A DNA stretch of 64,000 nucleotides, from positions 7,688,001 to 7,752,000 of the forward strand of contig JBHGNT010000014.1 of NCBI GenBank assembly GCA_043228905.1, written 5' to 3'. Source of the stretch: Azolla caroliniana. Taxonomy: Eukaryota > Polypodiophyta. The translations under genes and the position numbers were made by a program. Below are positions 38,649 to 50,029 of this stretch, piece after piece; position 1 is the first letter of the stretch, and each line of letters begins with the position of its first letter. The notes below the pieces were generated by a model. That model was given only the letters and a program-made list of their open reading frames with translations, searched no databases and was not told where the DNA came from.

Positions 38649-39146
38649 TAACAATCATCAACGGTTCGGTTCGGTTCGGTTCGGTTCGAGAGGGTCCAAA
38701 CCGAACCGTTAAAAAAAAATTAAGCCTAAACCGTTAAACCAAACCGTTAAACATTTTTCAAACCGTAAAAAGCGCAGTTTCGTGGTTCGGTTTCGGTTTT
38801 CAACATAGGACAAATAATTAATTTTTAATTTTTAATTTTTTAAAATTTATAATATTTCATTTTTTAAAATTTTTAGAATTTTTAAGATGTTCCTAAAATA
38901 AGGTCTAAAAATGAAAAGACTGTTTTAAAACAATTTTTTAAATTTTTTAAATTTTTTAAAAAATAAAAAATAAAAATAAAATACTGTTTAACCATTTAAA
39001 CCGTAGTTTTTGACTGTTGAAACGGAACCGAGACCCGAACCATTAATAAAAAATTAAACCTGAACCAAATCAAACCAAACCGTTAAGGCGTTAAACTGCG
39101 ATTTCGCGGTTCGGTTTGAACCGAACCGAACCGTTCCCAATTGTTA
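38649..39146. mobile_element. hAT-type MITE, 498 bp
   Basis: Flanked by a perfect 8-bp direct repeat GGTTTACC (38641-38648 and 39147-39154). Terminal inverted repeats begin TAACAAT on both sides and continue into (CGGTT)n, that is AACGGTTCGGTTCGGTTCGG on the left and its complement on the right. The interior is A/T-rich with more ACCGTTAAAC motifs and no coding frame. An 8-bp duplication is the hallmark of hAT transposons, so this is a non-autonomous hAT derivative. Confidence 0.85.
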
Positions 39147-39154
39147 GGTTTACC

Positions 39155-39251
39155 TCGTCGTGCTGTCTCTTTGCCGCCTCTTAGGCTAGACGACATCCAT
39201 TCCCCGATGTTCTTCTATGTGCTCACAGATGGACCAGGCGTGCCAAAAGTG
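39155..39251 (-). other. Second leader/PBS copy of H-like family
   Basis: CTAGACGACATCCATTCC and GGCGTGCCAAAAGTG resemble the leader and primer-binding site of element H (37970-38042). This suggests that H inserted next to, or recombined with, a related element. Confidence 0.45.
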
Positions 39252-39629
39252 TTATCGGCTTAGGATAACACAATGTCGAATCTCCGGTACTTTGGCAATT
39301 CGACTCAAGGTCTTGTGATCTGGAAAAGGGGAGTTCGTTGCTTGCCAAACATTTGGCCACATGTTTAGCTTATCAAGTGGTGAGGAAAGTGCGAACATGT
39401 GCTTCCGTGTTGGTTCCCTCATTGTCACTAGGGTAGGGGTAGGGCATTGTGTCGATGTTGAGATCCTCCCGTACCACCAAAAAGAGGTTATCGTCGGGTT
39501 GGTCAACCTCAGAGGTGTTGTTGTTAGTCGAGGCAGGATCAGAAACTGTAGTTGATTGGGTGTCCAATTCCAAAGGTAGTGATTGCTCTGTGAGAGCGGA
39601 GTTGGTGATTCTCTCTTCTTGTTCGGCAC
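39252..39629 (-). pseudogene. Ty3 gag start fragment (H-like family)
   Basis: Minus-strand DNLFLVVREDLNIDTMPYPY, then PSDNEGTNTEAHVRTFLTT and a stop. The YPY-SxxExxxxEAH-R-FLTT pattern matches element H gag (MSYPYSKYRDGANAEAHIRD). Beyond the stop, QMFGKQRTPL is still in register with the family. Only the N-terminal ~110 codons remain. Confidence 0.65.
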
Positions 39630-39721
39630 ATCAGGATGTTGTCCGAGTGAGTATTCCTTTGGGACGTGCCACGGCGATTAGATCTTTCTCCTACACGTGT
39701 TCATCTTGGACTCACGACGTG

Positions 39722-40224
39722 AACCAAGCATGCTAAATTGTGTTGCACCCTCCTAGAGAACACCTTTGATTACTCCTCCTGAGTAATCGGTTCAAGGTAT
39801 TGTGGTGTGAAGGACAATCGAGATCACGACGTCCTACCGAGATCATTAACCAGGTCGTACGAGGAATGTGACTTCCTGGGGGGCCTATTTGTTATTCAGA
39901 CTATCCCACTTTGGGTACGATCACAATCAGGAAGCAAGAATGATACACTCTGGAATTGTCTACAACCGATCCTTATATACGTCCTTTACACAGACTGAAT
40001 GTTATATATAGATCTATATGTATAACAAAAACAGAGATGAAACAGAACACAGAAGTCACCCATAATATATATATTTGATTAAGTGTAGCAGACAAGTACA
40101 AATAGAAGTACCGAGTATATTTGGTAAATACTCAGTCACTCTTTATCAATCTATCCCTATCATAGTCCTCTAGATCTCCTCCCTTCTGTGTTCGCTAATC
40201 CCGATATATATAGCTCCCTTCTAC
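39722..40224 (-). repeat. LTR-like region with decayed PBS
   Basis: TTAGCATGCTTGG (minus strand, near 39735) looks like TTGGCACGCCTGG after C-to-T type changes, directly inside a TGTGTTGCACC LTR start at 39739. The rest to 40224 is non-coding, with TATATATAG-rich stretches. The outer border is not defined. Confidence 0.45.
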
Positions 40225-41192
40225 TCAGCGCTTTCCACTTGTTCCTTCCTTGATATTCGGCTTCCTTTGTTCGGCTCTTAATGCTCGGTCCGTTTGAAAC
40301 ATTTCACACTTGTCACACTTGTCCCACCAGGTAACACTGTAGATCATGCCAAGGGCTTCCCTTTCCGTCGTTGAGTAATTTTGCTTCGCTTGAGATACCT
40401 TTCGGCTAGAGTAGTACATTGGTACCATTTCGGTTCTATGAGTTACATTAAAGCTCTTCCGATTGCTACATCTGCTACATCGATGAAAATGTGGAAGTCC
40501 TTGGTCCAATCCATAGGTTGCACTACCAGGGCATGAGATAACATCACCTTCAGCGCCTTGTATGCTTTGTCCTCGACATCTGTCCACCGGAATGGTATTC
40601 TATGTATCGCAATATGCAAGTATGTTGCAAAATCCACAAGATATCGAAACATCCGGCCATGCCACTAGATCTGCCCCAAAAATCAGCTTAATGCTTTAGC
40701 ATTTGTTTGGGTTAATGCGGCTAGGATTGCTTTAACCTTATTTGGGTCTACCACAATTCCTTCCTTCCTTATTATGTGTCCCAATAATATGTTGCTTGTC
40801 ACTCAAAAAGTGCATTTCACTGGATTCTAGCTTATTCGAGCCTTCCGACATTTTTCAAGGCACATCCGGAGATTCCCTATGTGTTTGCTTTTCCAGATGT
40901 ATACCGCAAAATCGTCGAAGAATACTTGCATGAATGCAAGGATGTAGCCACTGAAGATTTCCATAATGATTCGTTGGAACGTCGTTAGAGCCATCTTGAG
41001 CCCAAACATCATAACTACTGTGACGAACCCCCCCCCCCCCCATTCGGTAACAAACGTCGTTTTCTCTTGATCATCTCGGTGCAACCAGATCTGGTTATAG
41101 CAGTTGAATCTGTCTAGAAAACTATATACTTCCTTTCCAACTACCACAACTAACACCCCATTCATAAATGGTAACGGAAATGCGTCTGTCAC
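40225..41192 (-). pseudogene. Ty3 element I reverse transcriptase and RNase H
   Basis: RT: VYSFLDRFNCYNQIWLHRDD (motif A Asp), QEKTTFVTEWGG, MFGLKMALTTFQRIIMEIFS, and the active site FFDDFAVYIWKSKHIGNLRM (normally FLDDF). A C-run near 41029-41041 has shifted the frame. RNase H at 40225-40652: PFRWTDVEDKAYKALKVMLS, then a diverged HIFIDVADVAIGRAL, and KQNYSTTEREALGMIYSV. The pattern is that of non-chromovirus plant Ty3 RT. Integrase is not found to the left. Confidence 0.85.
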
Positions 41193-43080
41193 CGTTGGTA
41201 ATCCGCGTAGACCCTAATCTTCCCATTCTTCTTGGGAACCGCCACGATTGGGCTTAACCATGTTGCCTATTTCACCGGCTTGATAAATCCGATCCGTAGC
41301 AATTTGTCGATTTCTTCCTTGACCTTGGCGGCATAGTTTTGGGTTCATCCGGTATCGTCTTTGTGCCATCGGTTTTGCATCTTTAGTCAAGTGTATCTAG
41401 TGAATAAAATTTCAGGTTAACCTTCTTGTCTTCATACGACCATGCGAACACATACTTTTACTCCTTCAACAATTTCACCGGCACCATTTTGTCCGTTGGT
41501 TGCATCTCTTTGGCAAGGTTGCATCTCTTTGGCAATGCTTACCAGCCGCGGTTCTTCGGTCGTGCCTAAATTCACTTCCTCTAGTGTTGATGGCTTCACT
41601 CGTTGGCACAGTGCTAGTTCCTTCTACAGTGCCTCCTAGGCCTGTTGGAGCTCCCGGTCCGGTCCCAGCAACGTCTTCCTGTTTTTCGGTTATACACGGT
41701 ATTACTGCTTCTGCTACATCTATTTCAAACAATGATACAATTCTTGGGTTGACAACTAGATATCGGTCCACTTCATCCTCTTCTAACCTGTCGAGCATAT
41801 TAATGTCTTTGGCATATGTATAACGGTGCCAGCTACTTATTGGTGGTTGCGTGTTCCTGTGTCGGTATCTGTACCTTTGTCTTTCCACGGCGAAAGCTAA
41901 TGATGTTCTTTTATATGGGTTGTTTGCAACCACAGACGTCCTAACAACAATGGGTATGCGCCTGGTGTTGTCAACTGCAGTACTACACCCGATATCTGGA
42001 AGGAATGGGCACCCATCACGATCTCCAAATTTCTGATCAGTCCCGCTGCTGTTCGGACTGAACTCGTATCCGCATGGTATGGTTTCCTTTCCTGAATACC
42101 CGAGTTGTGATAGGTACGCTAGCCGAGCTCATTACGTTGACACCGGATCCACCATCAATGATTGTTCACGGGACTTTTTTTCCCTTGATGATTAGAGTCA
42201 CTGTCCAATTATGTTCGTCCATCACTATCACTGTGGATCCCTCACTTGGGTTGATAAATTGTACTAGGGCTGCGAGTAGCGTTTCCTTCTTCTGCGTAGC
42301 CATAATTGCGTCAGTGAATGAGGGTACCAACTTTAAGAGCCCGGCTAGGGGTATTGTAATTTGACAAATTTGCGAGTTCTAGCCATGCCAGATCCTCGGT
42401 CTCTGATTCTTCCGCCGATGTGGTTTTTTCAGCCGTTAATACTTGCTTTGTGTTTCGTTGATTTGATTTCTGCACCCACAATTGGCTTGTCTTCGTTACC
42501 GCTTCGGATCCTTATTAGCCTCACATTCCGTGATTTTATTTTTCCTTTAGATTGTGTGGTGGTGACCCACCTACTGCACACCGGCCACCTCTGCAGTTAA
42601 TAATATGTTTACTTAAATTGCTCTGACTAGAGACATTGCCTACTGTAATGTATGTCCTTCTTGCTGGAAAAAATAGCAATACAATCGCGTTTCGCTCTCC
42701 TTGCCGGTTCTTTGGCTCTCCTTGGTTGGTTCTGGTTGAAAGGCCGTGTCATCCTACAATCAATACTTTTCTGGCCTCCGGGACTCCTCGGTAAAATCCT
42801 GTTGTGGGTTACGGAGGACGTCCTTCCGCCGATTGTGGTTGCCAAGTTCGGGGGTCATAACATAATTACGGCGCTAATTTTGCTGTAACCTTTTCCTGGT
42901 CAGAATATCTATCTGCGTCTTACTCGTCTGTCCCGATCGCAATATGGACAATAATCCCGATCATATCTGTCCCCTGGGTAATCTAATCTTCTAGCCTTCG
43001 TCCGTCCTCATACCAGATGTCACGGACACTCATCTTGCCAGAACCGGTTGTCCGATAGGAGTCGGTCTCCTTCCGACCCT
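41193..43080 (-). pseudogene. Ty3 element I protease and gag end
   Basis: The protease active site IIDGGSGVNVMSS is near 42155 (minus strand), followed by a 152-codon open spacer at 41475-41933 (EEDEVDRYLVVNPRIVSLFE) leading toward RT. Upstream to 43080 are fragments of a gag tail with HGHD/QGTD-type charged sequence and a Cys-containing piece near 42590 (CRGGRCAVGG). No complete zinc knuckle. Stops are frequent. Confidence 0.65.
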
Positions 43081-43270
43081 CGTTCATCGTCTAATAGAAG
43101 TGGCACACCCCCCAGGGTGTCATACTCTTAACCAATGTGTCCCCTTCTTAAGTAATCCTTAACTTGCGGATCCATCTCATTTTCTTTGGATTGACTAAGT
43201 CAATACGAAGGAATAGAAATACATATGTACAACATGATGTATGAGATCAAGATAAATGGTTAACATTACG

Positions 43271-43313
43271 TGGAGTTGGGGGTAGTTGTTTAGAACTATC
43301 ACCCAACTCCACC
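43271..43313. repeat. 43-bp near-perfect palindrome
   Basis: GTGGAGTTGGG...CCCAACTCCAC, with arms of about 18 bp and a short AT-rich loop. It lies between two diverged copies of a ~70-bp segment (CAATACxAAGGAATAGAAAT ... GTATGAGATCA) at about 43200 and 43323. Confidence 0.8.
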
Positions 43314-43793
43314 TGAGTCAATCAATACAAAGGAATAGAAATAGGTGCAACACTATGTATGAGATCATGATAATGGTCAACATCTCAAAACTCGACTCTT
43401 ACAAGAGTACCAACATTCTTTCACTTTGGTTCGAGAGAACTAGAATGTTTGAGAGAAGATGTACAAAAAATATTTTTTAACAAATGACTTGTAATATATT
43501 GAATAAAGGGCTACCAAAGTCAAACAATAATTATATCAAATATCAATTGATAAATATGTGAAAACGGAAACAAATAATTTAGTTTCAATGTGGTGAGAAA
43601 GTTACATGTTCAGTGTTAACCTCAAGAATCCAAGATTGGAATAAGATCCGAAGATATGGCCTTTTGCTCTTAATGTGTTTGTTAGAGCTTGTGGCATTGC
43701 TCTAGAATGTGACCCTTCTTTTCCAGATGCACCTAAGACGATTAAATTGCTTAGTTTAAAAAATCCATTGGGTGTCTTGTGTTTCCCAACAAA

Positions 43794-43997
43794 TTGTGAC
43801 TGATTAGATACAAAAATCGGGGTTGTTCTGGTCCTTCCTCAAAGTAAGATCCTTATTGTGCACAATGCAATTATAGTCCAAGTTTGAATGCAAAATTGTG
43901 ACTGATTAGATACAAAAATCTTAACTTCATGTTTGAGGTTTTGTAAGATCCTTATTGTGCACAATGCAATTATAGTCCAATTTGAATGCAACAAACA
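43794..43997. repeat. 102-bp tandem duplication
   Basis: TTGTGACTGATTAGATACAA starts copies at 43794 and 43896. Both continue to GCAATTATAGTCCAA with an internal difference. Confidence 0.8.
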
Positions 43998-46015
43998 AAT
44001 TTGGAACTATTGAAATCATAATGGAACTTGAAACGAAACTCACATCTAACAAAACCAATTACTAAAAGCTTCTTCGGTTCTTCCTTATCTCTCATTTAAG
44101 GCTTCAAGGCCGTGGATAGTTCATCATTCAGTCTTTGTATTAAGAGCATACCATTCACATATGAGTGAAGTGAAACTCAAGACTTCAATTAGATGTTTAA
44201 ATCATAGCAAATGTAAGCGAGGTGAAATAAATGACATAACTAAGCATATATGAATATGTCATAACAAGAATAATAATAGCGATGCTAGCCTATGTCATCT
44301 CCAATTAGGAGGATATAATGATACTCTCTCTCATACTCTCATGCTCACTCTCACTCTCTCAACTAGTAGGTGGTGCTGTAGGTGGTGCTGTCAATATATC
44401 GTGGAAATCGAAGATTGGTGCCCAAGGTCGTAGGTGATGAAGTAGAGTGTATTATATATATCCAACTACACTGAAGGCAATGCGAATGAAGCCAAGCCTC
44501 AATGACTGATTGACTGCAACTGTCTAAAGTTTGCTCCAATACAATATTCAATCAACTTTCTAACTCAACGCTAGACACCCAAAATTATGTATCCTTCTCA
44601 TCCAAACATTGTTAATGGCTACTAGCTCATCATGAAGCATGTGGATGCCAACTCCTACTAACACTACTTCAAAGGAGCTCCTTAATAAAAGATAAGGCGC
44701 AGAAAACGAAATTAAGCTTGATTTCACACCCCATTCAAATCAAATGAGTCAGCTCCCTCCCTTTCCAAACTCAAATCCAACAATGTATAGATAGAGCCAT
44801 CATTTTATCAATTTTCTTTCTTCTTCTTTTCTCTGAGTAAAAAAGGAGGGAGAATGTGAGGAGCACATTAATAATAAACATAAAAATATTATTTAGTAAA
44901 TTAGTTACGAGAAGAAGTAGTGTCTAGGAATGCACAAAGGATAAGGGCAAATTCCCATGATGAAATACTACATACTCATGAAGAATAAATACTAGCAATG
45001 ACCCATTAATATAATAATACAACCCTTATTAGAGTTTGATCAATACTATCAGCATTTACCACAAGAATAAAGGTCGGCATCAAACACTAGCCTACCCATC
45101 CATGCAATTCTTGTCATGAAGGCCCTAGTTTTCGAGTGGATTTAGTTGTTGTGGTTTGTTCAGGTGGGAGAATATTAGCAAGGCGGAGAAGGGAGTAAAA
45201 CAAAATAATGAAAGATCAAATGGATTCCCAAATGCATCAGATAATAGGGTTGCTGCAGGGTAACGTGCTTTGGGGAGCGTTGGGCATGAAAGCTTCACAC
45301 GCACATAAAAAAATGTGTCAATGCTAACAACAATATTTTGATTATATATATATATATATATATCCTAGTTTTGATGATCTGTCTGAAACAAGGACAAGGA
45401 AACATATCCTGATTCCTCACCAATACATACTGATTGAAAAATGTCCATCTGAAATAGCTAGTTTGGCCCAACATTATGACTAAATATGTAACCAGAAGAT
45501 GTGAAGTGAAAGCACAATAGAATGAATAATCACTCTTAATTGGGTCAACTTTGTAGTTCCTCACTTAACTCTTTAGGAGTATCCAGTCGAATACATTTAA
45601 CACATTGATCATATTTACCCAATATGATGCCCAACCTTAGAGATCAAACACACTTAAGACATCTGAGAACTTATTTTGATCACATTTACTCAAAATGAAT
45701 CCCAATAGTTGAGAACGATCTATACATTATAAGAATTCTCTTGCAAGATTACCACCTCAAGGTGAAAAAACCACAACTCTATTGTAAAGTTTTAAATGAG
45801 ACAAACAAGCAAGCATACCTAGACTGAAAATTAATCACATTCAAAATAGAAATGAGTGTAAAAACCAAGTACCAACAATTAGATGCAAAAGTCTCCATGG
45901 CAAACATCATTTATTTTTTATGAGAAAAGACTTGGACAACCATTCTCAAACGTGATAAACTTTGGTTACAATTTCTGACATTACAGAAGATGATGATGAA
46001 TATGAATGCCTGGGA

Positions 46016-48655
46016 CTATGTAGATTGTTGAAAAACCTCCTTGATCTTTCCATCCGTAGCCAGCTCTTCTAGTATATCCGCACCCCCAACAAACTCACCA
46101 TAAGCAAATACTTGTGGTATAGTAGGCCATTGGCTATACACTTTTATAGCTTCTCTCAATCCACTATTATGATCCTCATCTAAAACATTCACAGACTCAT
46201 AATCTATACCATGTTCATTCAATATAGTTAGAACTCGATGAGAGAATCCACATTGAGGAGATGTTCGAGAACCTTTGATAAAAGCAACAACTTTATTATC
46301 TTTCACAACCTTTTCTATTAATTGTGGAAGGCTAATATTCAGCTTCACATTGGGCCCTGGGGTTAACCGAAGGTCTTGTTTGCTTGGTTTTCCCTTTCGC
46401 TCTGTCCATGTTGTCACTCCTTTCTCATTACCTGGTGGAACTTTCCCAGTCAATGCAATGTGTTCTTCCATCCATTGCTTCCATGCATCTATCAATGTTG
46501 CTCTCTCAGGTGCATTGATGACATAAAACTGCAACGAATTAAAAGGCACATTAACAAGGCTTCTACTGAAAAGAAAAGTTCTTCCTTTTTATAAATTTCG
46601 AGAATCTGACAATTTGTAAGAGGGAAACAACTTTGCTTTAGAAAAAAACCAAATGAATTGTAGGGTATCCTTTTGAAGGATCTTCACTACATCTAGGAAA
46701 AGCACATAAATGATAGCAAATCCACTTTTTCAGGTTGATAGATCGTTTATTTGGGTGTGCTGAATTTGCTATGCTATCAATACTCAAAAAACACACATTT
46801 GATTGAAAATTCGCTTTCTCAGCCTAAGGAAGTCTCGATTTGAGTGTACTGACTTTGTAAAGTTTCCCTCCACAATCAATATTAAAATATGTATGACATA
46901 CTAGACCTAAGACTGGCTAAAACTGGAATCAACAAGCATTAAAAGGATGCCCAAGTAAACAAAGTATATGCTGGCCATGAAACTTGTCAAACTTGGTTTT
47001 GTGCCATCAACAGTAAACGAAAGAAATAATAAGGCTTAAGCTTTGCCTTTATTTCAATGACAATCTTAATTATGAATTATTAAACATAATAGAAACATGA
47101 TAAAATAAAGCATTAATCATTTTGATATAATATATTGGTCCTTCAAAAAAACTGATGCAATGTGTGGCTTCTTTGAATTAATATTAACTACCCCAATGCA
47201 ATGCAGTGATTCTTTTCTCCTTACATTCTCACCGAACACTAAGGCTTTAAACCATCCATTTCCCCAAATACATCCATAGTAAAGAACTCATGAAATAGTG
47301 AATAAGGCAATAAAAAAAGAATAAAAAAAAGCATTAACATGTCTATACAATGCAGTGTTTCTTTGACGAAACGTTAACTATACTGATGCAATGCATTGTT
47401 TGTATAAAACATTAAATCATGTCCATACAATACATTCCTTGCAAAACAAAGTTCTTAATGTTTGATTTCTAAGAGTCAACATAATAAAAAAAACCATAAA
47501 AATAGAACATTTACAATATATCACTGCAATGCATTGCTTCCTTGTTAATTCCTCTTCAAAAAGCAAAATCCTTACTCTTCAAGTTCTTCTAATCAAAATA
47601 AAATAAATACAGATAAAAACATCTATCCTTGTAATGCAAATGCATTGGGATTATCAATAATTTCTTTAATCAGCTTGATGTAGGTCTTGCTACTTTTCTC
47701 TTCGAATCCCCACAAAATCCTAAGCTTCAGATTTCCATTCATTCCAAGTACTTTCAATAAAAATTTGATAAAAGAAACTGTGTTGATGCAACGATGCATT
47801 TTTATTTCTTTCCTCTTTTAATCCTCTCAGAACACGAAGTCTTTAGCCTCCCATTTCTTCCAAACAAACTCTTAATAACGACAATTTCACCTAAACAATT
47901 GTTTAGGACTTTATCTACACAATGAAAGAAGAAAAAATCGAGAAATACCACTGAGTTTCTCTTTATTTCCCCAATTGCCCCTACGTTTATGTGATATTCT
48001 GCATTCTCCTTCACCTTGAAGGCGAAAGTATACAGTTGATTAATCCTCATTTTCTCAACTCTATGTGGTTTTTATAGCAAAATTTACTGTTAATTCATCT
48101 TCCACAACTCTCTTTCAGGAATTGGCGAGGGTACTGCGCCAAAAAGTCAGGGGCATTCAGGGAAATAAAGAAAAAGGTCTACGGTATTTAGCAAGCTTTT
48201 TTCCAGAAGGATATGTGTTAAGGCAGATCTCTAACCTTAACAGTCGAACAAAGCTCGGGTATTTCTTGAACATGAGATGCAAGACTAGATGAAATTCTTC
48301 GAGTAAGACCTATAAACTGAAGCTCTGAGTTCTTATCATAAACAGCATAAATACCAGGTGACGAAGGAACCTTCGACAGATCGTCAGCTACGGAAAACGT
48401 ATCCGTGTCTTCAAGCTTCTGTGCAGAGATGGGATATGGAAAGTGTCGTTTATTATGATGAACGGAATGTGAGAAACCAGGTTTCCTCGATGTATTGATT
48501 TGGAAGCCCACAACACAGGTGTGACTGTGAGGGATGGAGGTTGAGAAGGCGAGGATGGGATGAGAGGTTCTCTGTGAGGCATGCGGTCGACGAGGGAGAA
48601 GAGAAGAGGAAGATGCAGGTTTCGGCCATGACCACGAGGAAACTACGGTCGCCAT
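46016..48655 (-). CDS. GRXS16: Monothiol glutaredoxin S16, chloroplast type
   Basis: Two exons: 48655-48236 (140 codons) and 46528-46016 (170 codons plus stop), giving 310 residues. The intron has GT at 48235-48234 and AG at 46530-46529, phase 0. Residues about 1-80 are Ser/Arg/His-rich, like a plastid transit peptide. Residues about 97-170 form the GIY-YIG-type domain (PGIYAVYDKNSELQFIGLTR, ELCSTVK). Residues about 205-305 are the glutaredoxin domain with the CGFS active site (233-236, PQCGFSHRV), WPTIPQVFAYGEFVGG and ADI. The family binds a [2Fe-2S] cluster with glutathione and acts in plastid iron-sulfur and redox metabolism. The family's GGCDI is GGADI here, so the second glutaredoxin-domain Cys is lost, while the Cys in ELC is kept. 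I chose MATVVSSW as the start over an upstream ATG because only it gives a transit-like N-terminus. Confidence 0.9.
46529..48235 (-). other. GRXS16 intron
   Basis: 1707 bp, AT-rich, GT-AG. Contains five or six diverged copies of a module around GATGCAATGCATTG-TTxCTTT, near 47150, 47200, 47355, 47390, 47525 and 47635. No gene inside. Confidence 0.85.
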
Positions 48656-48789
48656 ATCCCAAACCAAAGAAGAAGAAGAAGAAGAAGCAAAAGAGAGAGA
48701 CAGAGTTTTCAAAATCCTAAAGCAATGCATGCACATGTGACATTGTACATACATACATATGTATACATCTATCTCAACAAAATTTTACA
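48656..48789 (-). promoter_or_regulatory. GRXS16 upstream region, short
   Basis: Only about 135 bp separate the GRXS16 start codon from the CT-rich start of the LINE. It contains GA-rich and TACATA repeats. No clear TATA box was identified. Confidence 0.4.
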
Positions 48790-49023
48790 GTAGTGCCCCT
48801 CTCCTCTCTCTCTCTCTCTCTCTTCGAGGATTGGGTGGGGACCCTATCTATCTCGATGAAGACCTCACCAAGATGCAAATTTAGCATCGCAAGAATTGTA
48901 TGCCAAAGGTTATGCAAGCTCGTAAAGACGGGCATCGCGCCTTTTATCGAGATGGGCAAGTGATCATAAATGATCGCACTACTAATTGACGGCGTGTGGC
49001 CCATGTGACAGAAAACACACTTA

Positions 49024-49866
49024 GGATGACCTTATGGAATTGTAACGGCGCACTCTGGGCACACCCCGGCCGCCTAGAGGGGATATTAAAGGAATCAGAT
49101 ATAGTTTGCCTAGTAGAAACACACCAAAGCCCAAATAGGGGACTCCCACGAGTCGAAGGATTTCGTTGGGAGTCGGCTTTTAGACAAACTTCACGTTGAT
49201 GCACTACCAGGGGATCTGGAGGTGTCGCAATATTGTTTCGGAGGGAGCTACATAATAGGATAGAAATACTGAGCACAGACCCAGAATCTCGTTTTATGTG
49301 GGTGAAAGTCTCCACAAGCAAGGACAAGGCAGTGTTTTTCGCCATTTGTTTGTTACTTTCCCCCGAAAGGCTCTCGTTATAATCTGGCTAGCGAGGCAAG
49401 ATTAGTTGATGACGGAGTGCCACATGGGCCTTCCCCATATGAACCTCTATCGGATGACATAATCCAATATTCTTCCCAAGGAGAAGTATTCCTTGTAGGA
49501 GACTTTAATGCGAGAACCCAATCCCGACAATGCACAATATTTCAAATGAATAGAAACCTAGAAATGGTAAATGTCGATCCTTTAAACATAGACACCACAC
49601 GTAGATCAAAGGATCAAGGTGCGGACGCCACGAGCTTTGGCCATCATTTGCTCAAACTCAGCAGTCGGCACCAGATGGTCATATATAATGGTTTAGCCAA
49701 GTGGCCAGGTTCGGAAGAGCTCACATGTTTCCCACATGGAGGAGGGGAAAGCACAGTCGATTATCTAATAAGACGCCCTGAAGCTACCCACATGATTAAC
49801 TCCTTCCGAGTGGCCCCATGTCCTATTGGCGCGGACCATAGTTTCTTATACTTCGAGCTAAAATGA
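49024..49866 (+). pseudogene. LINE endonuclease domain
   Basis: APE-type endonuclease in pieces. MTLWNCNGALW carries the first catalytic Asn, and SDIVCLVETHQSP the catalytic Glu. After a stop at 49199 comes RGSGGVAILFRRELHNRIEI. After a second break, VFLVGDFNART (Asp/Asn pair), STVDYLIRRPE and APCPIGADHSFLYFEL (catalytic Asp-His) follow. This enzyme nicks target DNA. The real ORF start is uncertain; the first in-frame ATG is at 49024. Confidence 0.8.
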
Positions 49867-50029
49867 GCTCTCTGACATATATGCTCAACATGTTCAAGCC
49901 CATCTCTCCTCCCTTGATCCCTCCCTACCTTTAGAGAGCCTTAGTACAAAACTCACACACATCCTTCACTCTGCAGCAGTTAGCAGTTTCCCATACACGA
50001 AACACTCCAATCAAGGTAAAGTAGGATCT

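Larger units (their letters stand above)
25112..39160 (-). mobile_element. Ty3 element H (5' part), split by a Ty3 insertion
   Basis: Minus-strand element: LTR start near 38042, primer-binding-like TTGGCACGCC near 38030, leader, then gag from about 37930 downward. The plus-strand Ty3 element at 27191-37626 cuts the gag start, which resumes at 27186 within a tandem array and runs to 25112. Pol is not seen to the left. The LTR (38042 to about 39160) holds a MITE. The 3' end is missing. Confidence 0.7.
43081..46015. other. Intergenic host DNA
   Basis: AT-rich, no supported gene. Contains a hairpin (43271-43313), tandem duplications (43190-43390 and 43794-43997), and an (AT)n run at about 45345-45362. 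It is the 3' flank of GRXS16; no polyadenylation site was assigned. Confidence 0.6.

Noticed and set aside
41500-42600. Plus-strand frames at 41500-41823, 42074-42364 and 42361-42600
   Set aside because: Antisense to the protease-bearing strand of Ty3 element I (IIDGGSGVNVM on the minus strand).
48656-48754. Upstream ATG for GRXS16 (MYVQCHMC...)
   Set aside because: Adds a Cys/Met-rich lead not seen in the family; the start at 48655 gives a typical plastid transit peptide.
48996-49023. LINE ORF start at 48996
   Set aside because: The codon there is GTG; the first in-frame ATG is 49024, and the true start may lie upstream of a break.
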